Made by a program: the position numbers and the translations under genes | Assembly (NCBI RefSeq): GCF_000020665.1 | Contig: NC_011071.1 | Location: 4,330,501-4,394,500, forward strand | Length of the DNA stretch: 64,000 nt | Direction: 5' to 3' | Origin: Stenotrophomonas maltophilia R551-3 | GTDB taxonomy: Bacteria > Pseudomonadota > Gammaproteobacteria > Xanthomonadales > Xanthomonadaceae | Notes under the pieces: generated by a model | What the model was told of the DNA's origin: nothing | The model's input: only the letters and a program-made list of their open reading frames with translations | The model's database searches: none | In this document: positions 48,952 to 55,070 of the stretch, piece after piece | How the letters are laid out: every line of letters begins with the position of its first letter | How positions within the stretch are numbered: the first letter of the stretch is position 1

Positions 48952-49908
48952 ATGACGGCAACCCGCGAACTGGGCCGTTCCGGCCTGCATGTACGTCCGC
49001 TCGCCTTCGGTGGCAACGTGTTCGGCTGGAGCGCCGATGAGAAGGCCAGCTTCGCCCTGCTCGATGCCTTCGTCGATGCCGGCTTCAACCTGGTCGACAC
49101 CGCCGATGTGTATTCGGCCTGGGTGCCGGGCAATGCCGGCGGCGAATCGGAAACGCTGATCGGCAAGTGGTTTGCCCGCAGCGGCAAGCGCGACCAGGTG
49201 GTGCTGGCGACCAAGGTGGCCAAGTGGGCCGAGCGCCCCGGCCTGACCCCGGACAACATCAATGCCGCCGTCGAGGATTCGCTGCGCCGCCTGCAGACCG
49301 ATGTCATCGATCTTTACCAGGCCCACGAGGATGATGAGTCGACGCCGCTGGAAGCAACCCTGGCCGCGTTCGGCCGCCTGATCGAAGCCGGCAAGGTGCG
49401 CGCCATCGGCGCCTCCAACTACAGCGCCACGCGCCTGGCCGATGCGCTGAAGGTGTCCACCGACTATAAGCTGCCGCGTTACGAAACCCTTCAGCCCGAA
49501 TACAACCTGTACGACCGCGCCGGCTACGAGACCGAACTGGAACCGCTGGTGCAGCGCGAACAGATCGGCGTGATCGGCTACTACGCACTGGCCAGCGGCT
49601 TCCTCAGCGGCAAATACCGCACGCCGGCCGATGCGGCCAAGAGCCCGGCACGTGGCGAGACGGTGGTGAAGCGCTATCTGAACCCGCGTGGCCTGCGCAT
49701 CCTGCAGGCACTGGATGACGTGGCCAGCAAGCACAACGCCAGCGCTGCGCAGATCGCACTGGCGTGGCAGATCGCGCGACCATCGATCACCGCGCCGATC
49801 GTCAGCGCCACCAGCGTCGAGCAGCTGCACGATCTGTTGGCCGCAGCCAACGTGTCGCTGAGCGTGCAGGATGTCGCACAGCTGGATGCCGCCAGCGCGG
49901 AAGGCTGA
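48952..49908 (+). CDS. Aldo/keto reductase
   Basis: 318 residues. The ATG at 48952 has AAGGAG 9 bp upstream, which decides it over a GTG six bases earlier. The AKR tetrad is visible: Asp in 'DAGFNLVDTADVYSAW', Tyr in the same segment, Lys in 'VVLATKVAKWAE' and His in 'DVIDLYQAHEDDES'. 'GASNYSATRLADALKV' and 'ALAWQIARPSITAPIVSATS' are typical of the AKR11/YajO-type group. It is probably an NADPH-dependent reductase of aldehydes or quinones. The 49909-50983 region downstream is non-coding and complex. Confidence 0.92.
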   Translation: MTATRELGRSGLHVRPLAFGGNVFGWSADEKASFALLDAFVDAGFNLVDTADVYSAWVPGNAGGESETLIGKWFARSGKRDQVVLATKVAKWAERPGLTPDNINAAVEDSLRRLQTDVIDLYQAHEDDESTPLEATLAAFGRLIEAGKVRAIGASNYSATRLADALKVSTDYKLPRYETLQPEYNLYDRAGYETELEPLVQREQIGVIGYYALASGFLSGKYRTPADAAKSPARGETVVKRYLNPRGLRILQALDDVASKHNASAAQIALAWQIARPSITAPIVSATSVEQLHDLLAAANVSLSVQDVAQLDAASAEG

Positions 49909-49911
49909 GTT

Positions 49912-49934
49912 GTAGTGCCGGCTGCTGGCCGGCA
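49912..49934 (+). repeat. SMAG palindrome
   Basis: GTAGTGCCGGCTGCTGGCCG-type copy, 3 bp after the aldo/keto reductase stop. It is a probable terminator or stabiliser of that transcript. Confidence 0.85.
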
Positions 49935-49957
49935 TTGCACAACAGCGAAGAAAATAA

Positions 49958-50001
49958 TTGAACAAAATGGTTGCACGCGACTAAATCGTGGTTTATCGTG
50001 C
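49958..50001 (+). promoter_or_regulatory. Weak promoter-like sequence overlapping a nested inverted repeat
   Basis: TTGAAC (49958-49963), 17 nt, then CTAAAT (49981-49986) could be a weak promoter. It overlaps GCACG (49973-49977), TAAA (49982-49985), TTTA (92-95) and CGTGC (49997-50001), an inverted repeat that could be an operator or an RNA hairpin. This AT-rich patch is unlike its surroundings. Confidence 0.35.
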
Positions 50002-50021
50002 GCACCTCGTTTCAACAACCA

Positions 50022-50180
50022 ATGGAAACTTTCCTTGAACGCGCATTCCGTCGCCATCGCCAAACTGCTGCCATGCCTGCGCATGGACGTGCTGGCGCGC
50101 GCGTTCGGCAAGGAAGACCAGCTGACAACGGCCTGATACCCGCCCTGCGGAGATCGGCCACCCCGATCTCCGAGGCTTGA
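50022..50180 (+). other. Possible short transcript or leader with small ORFs, ending at a hairpin and terminator
   Basis: Two small frames overlap here. One starts with ATG at 50022 (52 residues, METFLERAFRRHRQTAAMPA). The other starts with TTG at 50035 (33 residues, ending MDVLARAFGKEDQLTTA). Neither has a recognisable domain. A perfect 10-bp hairpin (50148-50172) and a terminator (50183-50220) follow. Either a small protein or a structured RNA is possible; I cannot decide. Confidence 0.35.
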
Positions 50181-50182
50181 CG

Positions 50183-50220
50183 ACGCCCTCGGAACGCAAG
50201 TCCCGGGGGCGTTTTCGTTT
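50183..50220 (+). terminator. Rho-independent terminator
   Basis: Stem ACGCCCTCGG / CCGGGGGCGT (one G-T pair) followed by TTTCGTTT. It is preceded by the perfect hairpin CGGAGATCGG / CCGATCTCCG at 50148-50172. It separates the upstream small transcript from the tRNA-like/rtcB region. Confidence 0.75.
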
Positions 50221-50339
50221 GCGTCGGCACAAGGACCCGCGATGCCAGAACTGCACCCCGCGCGGCAACCCGCCGCTCACTGAGCCAGGTTTTTCCTGCC
50301 CCGTCGAAGGATTTACTTCGCGCGATCGGCAGCGCCTGG

Positions 50340-50383
50340 ACATTATCTGCATCGCACCCAAACATTATCGCTCGCGATAATGT
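50340..50383 (+). promoter_or_regulatory. 22-bp perfect palindrome with an extra half-site, candidate operator of the slipin-rtcB operon
   Basis: ACATTATCGC-TC-GCGATAATGT at 50362-50383 is a perfect inverted repeat. The half-site ACATTATC also occurs at 50340-50347, 22 bp (two helical turns) from the first palindrome half. A TGGACA at 50337-50342 and AT-rich words inside the palindrome could form promoter elements. It lies about 105 bp ahead of the first tRNA-like element. No regulator gene (RtcR) is adjacent, and I see no -24/-12 sigma-54 motif. Confidence 0.55.
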
Positions 50384-50488
50384 CGGTGGCCTGCACCCTC
50401 GATTTTCCAACGGTCCCGTTTCCACCACGGGCTGGTGCGCGCGGCGTTGCCGTGGCGTATGCCGGAGGTCGCGGACATGCCATCGCCT

Positions 50489-50548
50489 GGATCGCCTGCT
50501 GGAAGCAGGCGCCGGTTCGCCGGTACGCGGTTCGATTCCGCGCGATCC
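50489..50548 (+). ncRNA. tRNA-like element A (D-armless) upstream of slipin-rtcB
   Basis: GGATCGC (50489-50495) pairs with GCGATCC (50542-50548) as a 7-bp acceptor-like stem. Inside are a hairpin with stem CCTGC/GCAGG (50495-50509), a UUCG-capped stem GCCGG/CCGGT (50511-50524) and a T arm (50526-50542) with loop TTCGATT. There is no D arm and no standard anticodon loop. The T-arm plus acceptor module is what tRNA-like Y RNAs (YrlA) share with tRNAs. No CCA is encoded. This is read by eye and needs covariance support. Confidence 0.55.
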
Positions 50549-50550
50549 CC

Positions 50551-50626
50551 AACTGGATAGCTCAGCTTGGTCAGAGCAACGGATCCCTAATCCGTCTGTC
50601 GTGGGTTCGATTCCCACTCCAAACCA
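50551..50626 (+). tRNA. Degenerate tRNA-like element B
   Basis: A near-complete cloverleaf. D stem GCTC/GAGC (50560-50577). Anticodon stem ACGGA/TCCGT (50579-50595) with loop TCCCTAA, which would give anticodon CCT but has C instead of the universal U at position 33. Five-nt variable loop. T arm GTGGG-TTCGATT-CCCAC (50601-50617). The acceptor pairs only 4 of 7 positions (AACTGGA with TCCAAAC), and CCA at 50624-50626 is out of register. It is therefore probably not a working decoder tRNA. It lies 2 bp after element A and on the same strand as rtcB. Confidence 0.55.
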
Positions 50627-50639
50627 CATGACCTGTCAC

Positions 50640-50870
50640 GTCATGACTTGAAGCAACACCCGGGGCGCAAGCCCCAGCGGCCATCGTCGCCGTCCACGGA
50701 CGTCGCCTGCGGGCAGGAACGTGGAAGGCAACGGACCGCACGCCGGGCCCCGGCCCGCCGCCACTGCCAGCCACGTTCCGCACCGGTGCTGCCTGCCGGG
50801 AACGACGATGGCAGCAGTGCCGGTGCGCCGAAGGCTCCGCGCGCGGACCGTCCGCCGATGGCCGCCCTCT
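50640..50870 (+). ncRNA. Highly structured leader RNA candidate ahead of the slipin gene
   Basis: No gene with family sequence lies between the tRNA-like elements and the slipin start. Strong stems are visible: GGGGC-GCAA-GCCCC (about 50660-50673), GGAACGTGG (50716-50724) with CCACGTTCC (50771-50779), and a 14-bp hairpin with a 3-nt bulge (50780-50793 with 50810-50826). One frame is open but has arginine/proline-rich, random-looking translation. It is possibly the body of a non-coding RNA or a 5' UTR element. Confidence 0.45.
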
Positions 50871-50983
50871 TCCGCTGGCTGCACGTGGTGTGCAGGCGGC
50901 CTCGCCACGACCTGATCGACCCGGGTCATGGCGATCCATTCGCAACGGGTCGAACCACCAGAGCCATACAAGGAGAGACTCCC

Positions 50984-52108
50984 ATGTTCTGGACCATCAA
51001 GGTCGTGATCGGCGACGGCGAGCGCGGCCTGGTGTATCGCAACCGTCGTTTCCAGCAGATCCTGCTGCCGGGCGTGCACCGCCTGTCGCCGTTCGGCGGC
51101 CGCCCGCACGTGGACATCCACACTGCATCGAAGGGCGCGGCCTACACCGGCAACGACCAGGACAGCCTGATCGAGGCGCTGGGCGCACGACTGGACACGC
51201 ACTTCGTGCTGGCCAACGTCGGCGCCAGCGAGGTCGGCCTGTTGCTGCGCAACGGCCGCATCGATGAAGTCCTGCCGCCGGGCAGCCGCCGTCTGTACTG
51301 GCGGGGTTCGGTCGACACCCAGGTGCGCGTGATGGCGCTGGGTGACGAGCCGCGCATTGCGGCGGACGTGCAGCAACGCCTGGGCCAGCTGGGCGTGCTG
51401 CCGCGTGTGGCGGTGATCAGCACCGTGCCGAGCAAGTCGGTCGGCCTGCTGTTCATCGATGGCACGCTGCGGCAGACGCTGGACGCCGGCCTGCACGCGT
51501 TCTGGAACTTCAACGGCAACGTGTCGGTGGAGCGTGTGGAGCTGCGTGCGCGTTCGCTGGACGTGTCCGGCCAGGAACTGCTCAGCCGCGACAAGGTGAC
51601 CCTGCGGGTGAACCTGGCCGCGACTGTGCAGGTGGTCGACCCGGTGCGTGCACACCGCACGCTCAGCAATGCCGACGAGTTCGTCTACCGGCAGCTGCAG
51701 TTCGGCCTGCGCCAGGCGATTGCCGCGCGCAGCCTGGACGAGCTGCTGGGCGACAAGGCCGCACTGGACGGCGAGATCGCCGCGCATGTGCAGGCCGCGA
51801 TCGAGGGCCACGGCGTGCGCTTGCTCGGCGTGGGCATCAAGGACGTGATCCTGCCGGGTGAGATGAAGGAGATCCTCAACGGTGTGGTGCTGGCCGAGAA
51901 GCAGGCCCAGGCCAGCGTGATCCGCCGTCGTGAGGAGGCCAACGCCACGCGTTCGCAGCTCAACACCGCAAAGCTGATCGAGGACAACCCGGTGCTGATG
52001 CGCTTGAAGGAGCTGGAGGCACTGGAGAAGGTCACCGAGAAGATCGACAAGCTCACCGTGTTCGGCGGCCTGGATGGCGTGCTGAAGCAGTTGGTGACGA
52101 TCAGGTAG
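50984..52108 (+). CDS. SPFH/Band-7 (slipin-like) protein with three N-terminal repeats
   Basis: 374 residues; the ribosome site AGGAGAG sits 8 bp before the ATG. The C-terminal half (about 165-330) is an SPFH domain ('LSRDKVTLRVNLAATVQVVD', 'GVRLLGVGIKDVILPGEMKE') with a Glu/Arg coiled-coil tail. Unlike classical slipins it has no N-terminal membrane helix. Residues 15-45, 85-117 and 154-187 repeat the pattern GLL..G.....L.PG.H.......V.V..V at about 70-residue spacing. It is followed 56 bp later by rtcB, so it probably acts with the RNA ligase, perhaps as a scaffold ring. Confidence 0.85.
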   Translation: MFWTIKVVIGDGERGLVYRNRRFQQILLPGVHRLSPFGGRPHVDIHTASKGAAYTGNDQDSLIEALGARLDTHFVLANVGASEVGLLLRNGRIDEVLPPGSRRLYWRGSVDTQVRVMALGDEPRIAADVQQRLGQLGVLPRVAVISTVPSKSVGLLFIDGTLRQTLDAGLHAFWNFNGNVSVERVELRARSLDVSGQELLSRDKVTLRVNLAATVQVVDPVRAHRTLSNADEFVYRQLQFGLRQAIAARSLDELLGDKAALDGEIAAHVQAAIEGHGVRLLGVGIKDVILPGEMKEILNGVVLAEKQAQASVIRRREEANATRSQLNTAKLIEDNPVLMRLKELEALEKVTEKIDKLTVFGGLDGVLKQLVTIR

Positions 52109-52164
52109 GGGGTCGCGGTGGCGCAGGGACGCGCCGCCGGCCCATCAAGGACAAACACAAAGAC

Positions 52165-53385
52165 ATGGACACTCAACACAACTATCAATGGCTGCACGCC
52201 GAGGGCACCACGCCGATCAAGGGCTGGGTCAACGGTGTGCCGCTGGAGGCGCAGGCGCATGAGCAGCTGCGCAACATCGCCGCGATCCCGTTCGTCGGGC
52301 CGTGGGTGGCCGTGATGCCGGACGTGCACCTGGGCAAGGGCGCGACCGTGGGCTCGGTGATCCCGACCCGCGGTGCGATCATCCCGGCCGCGGTCGGCGT
52401 CGACATCGGCTGCGGCATGGCCGCCGTGCGTACCACGCTGCGTGCCAATGACCTGCCCGATGACCTGCGGCAGCTGCGCAACAGCATCGAGCGCAGCATC
52501 CCGGTCGGCAATGGGCGCGGCGGCGAGCACCACCGCATGCCCGACAGCATCCATACCCGGTTGGTGCAATCCGGGCTGGCCGCCGGCCTGGAGAACATCA
52601 AGGACAAGCACCGGAAGATCCGTACCGACAAGCTGGATCGCCAGCTGGGTACGCTGGGCGGCGGCAACCACTTCATCGAACTGTGCCTGGACGAGACGGA
52701 CACGGTGTGGGTGATGCTGCACAGCGGTTCTCGCGGTACCGGCAACCTGATCGGCACCTACTTCATCGAGAGGGCGCGCGAAGAACTTGCGCGCCGTGTG
52801 CTCGGCTTCCACCTGCCGGACAAGGACCTGGCGTTCTTCATGGAAGGCGAGCCGCTGTTCGATGACTACGTCGAAGCAGTGTCGTGGGCGCAGGATTACG
52901 CCAGGCAGAACCGCGAGGCAATGATGTCGCGGGTGCTGGCCGAGATGCGCCACCGGCTGCCGAAGTTCCAGCTGGCGGCGATGGCGGTGAACTGCCACCA
53001 CAACTACGTGCAGAAGGAGACGCACCACGGCCAGGAGCTGCTGGTGACGCGCAAGGGCGCGGTCAGTGCCCGCGAGGGCGAGCTGGGCATCATTCCCGGC
53101 AGCATGGGCACGCGCAGCTACATCGTGCGTGGCAAGGGCAACGCGGACAGCTTCCACAGCTGCAGCCACGGTGCCGGCCGGGTAATGAGCCGTGGCGCTG
53201 CGCGCCAGCAGATCACGCTGGCCCAGCACCGCGAGGCCACCGCACACGTGGAATGCCGCAAGGACAGCGGCGTGCTGGACGAGTCGCCGGCGGCGTACAA
53301 GTCGATCGACGATGTGATGGCCGCGCAGCTCGACCTGGTCGACGTGGTGCACACCCTGCGCCAGGTGCTGTGCGTGAAGGGGTGA
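52165..53385 (+). CDS. rtcB: RNA-splicing ligase RtcB
   Basis: 406 residues, very close to E. coli RtcB (408) from 'MPDVHLGKGATVGSVIPTRG' to the C-terminal 'TLRQVLCVKG'. RtcB joins RNA 2',3'-cyclic phosphate or 3'-phosphate ends to 5'-OH ends using GTP and Mn2+. The metal ligand Cys is in 'VGVDIGCGM' (about residue 83), His ligands are in 'GGGNHFIEL' and 'AVNCHHNYVQ', and the guanylylated His is in 'SCSHGAGRVMSRG'. No rtcA, rtcR or rsr is present. The partner here is the SPFH gene, with tRNA-like elements upstream, suggesting tRNA repair. Confidence 0.97.
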   Translation: MDTQHNYQWLHAEGTTPIKGWVNGVPLEAQAHEQLRNIAAIPFVGPWVAVMPDVHLGKGATVGSVIPTRGAIIPAAVGVDIGCGMAAVRTTLRANDLPDDLRQLRNSIERSIPVGNGRGGEHHRMPDSIHTRLVQSGLAAGLENIKDKHRKIRTDKLDRQLGTLGGGNHFIELCLDETDTVWVMLHSGSRGTGNLIGTYFIERAREELARRVLGFHLPDKDLAFFMEGEPLFDDYVEAVSWAQDYARQNREAMMSRVLAEMRHRLPKFQLAAMAVNCHHNYVQKETHHGQELLVTRKGAVSAREGELGIIPGSMGTRSYIVRGKGNADSFHSCSHGAGRVMSRGAARQQITLAQHREATAHVECRKDSGVLDESPAAYKSIDDVMAAQLDLVDVVHTLRQVLCVKG

Positions 53386-53391
53386 TGGAAC

Positions 53392-53526
53392 GGTGCCGGC
53401 CTCGGCCGGCACCTGCTCGACGGGCACGGGCGAATGGATGCCCGGGATCCGTAGCGTCGAGCTTGCTCGACTGCTCTTCCACGCCATGCGTGGATGCAAA
53501 GGCGCCGACCAAGGTCGGCGGCTACC
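53392..53526. repeat. Hairpin and SMAG cluster after rtcB
   Basis: GGTGCCGGCC / GGCCGGCACC (53392-53412), a GTAGCGTCGAGCTTGCTCGA-type copy (53451-53472) and an inverse GCCGACCAAGGTCGGC copy ending CTACC (53502-53526). They lie between convergent rtcB and the flavoprotein gene. Confidence 0.8.
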
Positions 53527-53536
53527 TGTGCAGCGA

Positions 53537-54442
53537 TCAGCGCGGCACGCTGTCCTCGGCCACCAGCGCATGATGCACGCCGATCCCCGCGCGCACGCCC
53601 TCGGCAGCGGCCAACGTGATGTTGCCGACGGTGGTTGCATCGCCTGCGGCGTATACGTTCGGCACCGAGGTCTGCTTCATCATGTCGACCTCGATCAACA
53701 CGCCCAGCGGGCTCTCGACCAATGTGCAGCCCAGCTGCTGCACCAGCGGCGTGGCCATCGCCTGGGTAGCCGGCACGAACAACGCTCGCTGTGCGATACG
53801 GCGGCCGTCAGCCAGCTCCACTTCCAGCCAGGTCGGCTGGTCGCCGTGTACGCCCAGCACCGGCGAGGTCTCGATCCGCACACCGCGCTGCTGCATGGCG
53901 GCGTGTTCCTCATCGGTGATCTCCAGACCCATGCTGAAGAACGTGACGTTGCCCCAGTCGGCGAACAGCGGCGCCTTGCTGGCGGACATCGGATGGCCGC
54001 CGAGCAGGCCGATGGCACCACCACCAACTTCGTAGCCGTGGCAGTAGGGGCAGTGCAGCACAGTGCTGCCCCAGCGCTCGGCCAGTCCGGGCAGTTCCGG
54101 CAGCTGGTCGGCGATGCCGCTTGCCAGCAGCAGCTTGCGCGCGGCCAGCACCTGGCCATCGGCGGTACGCACTTCCACGCCTTCGGCGGTGGTGCGGGCG
54201 TGCTCCACTTCGGCATGCACCCAGCGCACCGTGGGATAGTCGAGCAGCTGTTGGCGCGCGGTTTTCAGCAGCTCGGCGCCGCTGATGCCATCCAGCCCCA
54301 GCACCCCGTGCGAATGACTGGCGAAACGATTGCGCGGTGAACCGGCGTCGATGACGGTGACCGGGCGACGGGCACGGGCCAGGATCAGGCCGGCGGCAAT
54401 GCCGGCATAGCTGCCGCCGACGATGAGCACATCAGGATTCAT
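53537..54442 (-). CDS. Thioredoxin-reductase-like NAD(P)/FAD oxidoreductase
   Basis: 301 residues. FAD loop 'VLIVGGSYAGIAAGLILARA' is at the N-terminus, the redox pair is 'TVLHCPYCHGYEVGGG' (CPYC) near residue 130, and 'NVYAAGDATTVGNITLAAAE' near the C-terminus binds FAD. The second dinucleotide loop reads 'AIGLLGGHPMSASK' and is degenerate, so cofactor choice is uncertain. It is the second gene of an operon with the Rrf2 regulator (11-bp overlap). Such pairs usually respond to oxidative or nitrosative stress. Confidence 0.9.
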   Translation of the reverse strand: MNPDVLIVGGSYAGIAAGLILARARRPVTVIDAGSPRNRFASHSHGVLGLDGISGAELLKTARQQLLDYPTVRWVHAEVEHARTTAEGVEVRTADGQVLAARKLLLASGIADQLPELPGLAERWGSTVLHCPYCHGYEVGGGAIGLLGGHPMSASKAPLFADWGNVTFFSMGLEITDEEHAAMQQRGVRIETSPVLGVHGDQPTWLEVELADGRRIAQRALFVPATQAMATPLVQQLGCTLVESPLGVLIEVDMMKQTSVPNVYAAGDATTVGNITLAAAEGVRAGIGVHHALVAEDSVPR

Positions 54443-54887
54443 GGTGACCTTCCAGGGAACGGTGATGGGCAAGATGGCGGGCGAAGTCGGCGCCGAGCTG
54501 GTCCAGCGTGGTCGCCTGCAGGCGCTGCTCAAGCAGCCGCTGCGCCTCGCGCGCGCCTTCGAGCAGGGCGCTGTTGACCAGCTGCTGGATCGGGCAGCCA
54601 CCACCGGAATCGCGGGCACCGACCTGCACCAGCGGCGGTGCACCCACGGCCAGGTAGATGTCATGCAGGGTGATCGCTGCGGCGTCGCGGGCCAGCACGC
54701 TGCCGCCGCCATGGCCGCGCGTGCTGCGCACCAGGCCGGCCCTGTGCAGTTGCGCCAGCAGGCGGCGGATCACTACCGGATGGGTCGGCAGGCACGACGC
54801 CAGCTGTTCGGACGTACGCGGTGCGGCATGGCCGACCAGGTGCGCCATCACATGCAGGGCGTCAGAAAGCGGGCTCGCGGATTTCAT
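54432..54887 (-). CDS. Rrf2-family transcriptional regulator
   Basis: 151 residues. The winged helix-turn-helix lies in residues 5-75 ('HVMAHLVGHAAPRTSEQLAS', 'HPVVIRRLLAQLHRAGLVRS') and 'GHGGGSVLARDAAAITLHDI' is the Rrf2 wing and linker. The usual three-Cys Fe-S site is not present: only one Cys is seen in 'SGGGCPIQQLVN'. It is therefore more like YwnA/thiol-type Rrf2 proteins than IscR. The palindrome TGTAAC-N7-GTTACA overlaps its start codon, pointing to autoregulation. It controls the downstream flavoprotein. Confidence 0.9.
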   Translation of the reverse strand: MKSASPLSDALHVMAHLVGHAAPRTSEQLASCLPTHPVVIRRLLAQLHRAGLVRSTRGHGGGSVLARDAAAITLHDIYLAVGAPPLVQVGARDSGGGCPIQQLVNSALLEGAREAQRLLEQRLQATTLDQLGADFARHLAHHRSLEGHHES

Positions 54888-54905
54888 GTAACGACAATAG
54901 TTACA
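54887..54905. promoter_or_regulatory. Candidate Rrf2 operator
   Basis: TGTAACGACAATAGTTACA is a 19-bp palindrome beginning at the start codon of the Rrf2 gene. Its position and AT-richness suit an autorepression site. The same region should hold the divergent chemoreceptor promoter. Confidence 0.6.
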
Positions 54906-55070
54906 TTTAATTCCTCTGTCGAGGGTCTGCTTTCGTTCCATATGGACACATCTGTCCTATGAAATAGTTTCTTCACATCACTAAACGAAACGCGAATGTG
55001 ATGCGCATCCCACTTCAGGGTATGCGCATCGGGTCGATACCGCATTGCCCCTTCCCGAGAGTCCTTCCAC

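Noticed and set aside
50200..50490. A sigma-54 (-24/-12) promoter as in RtcR-controlled rtc operons
   Set aside because: I checked the GG dinucleotides in this stretch for a GC at N10 with TTGC context and found none that fit.
50551..50626. Annotation as a normal tRNA-Arg(CCT)
   Set aside because: C at position 33, only four acceptor pairs and misplaced CCA argue against a working decoder tRNA; kept as a tRNA-like element.
50648..50983. N-terminal extension of the SPFH protein
   Set aside because: The open frame upstream is Arg/Pro-rich with no family sequence, and a strong ribosome site directly precedes the Met at 50984.
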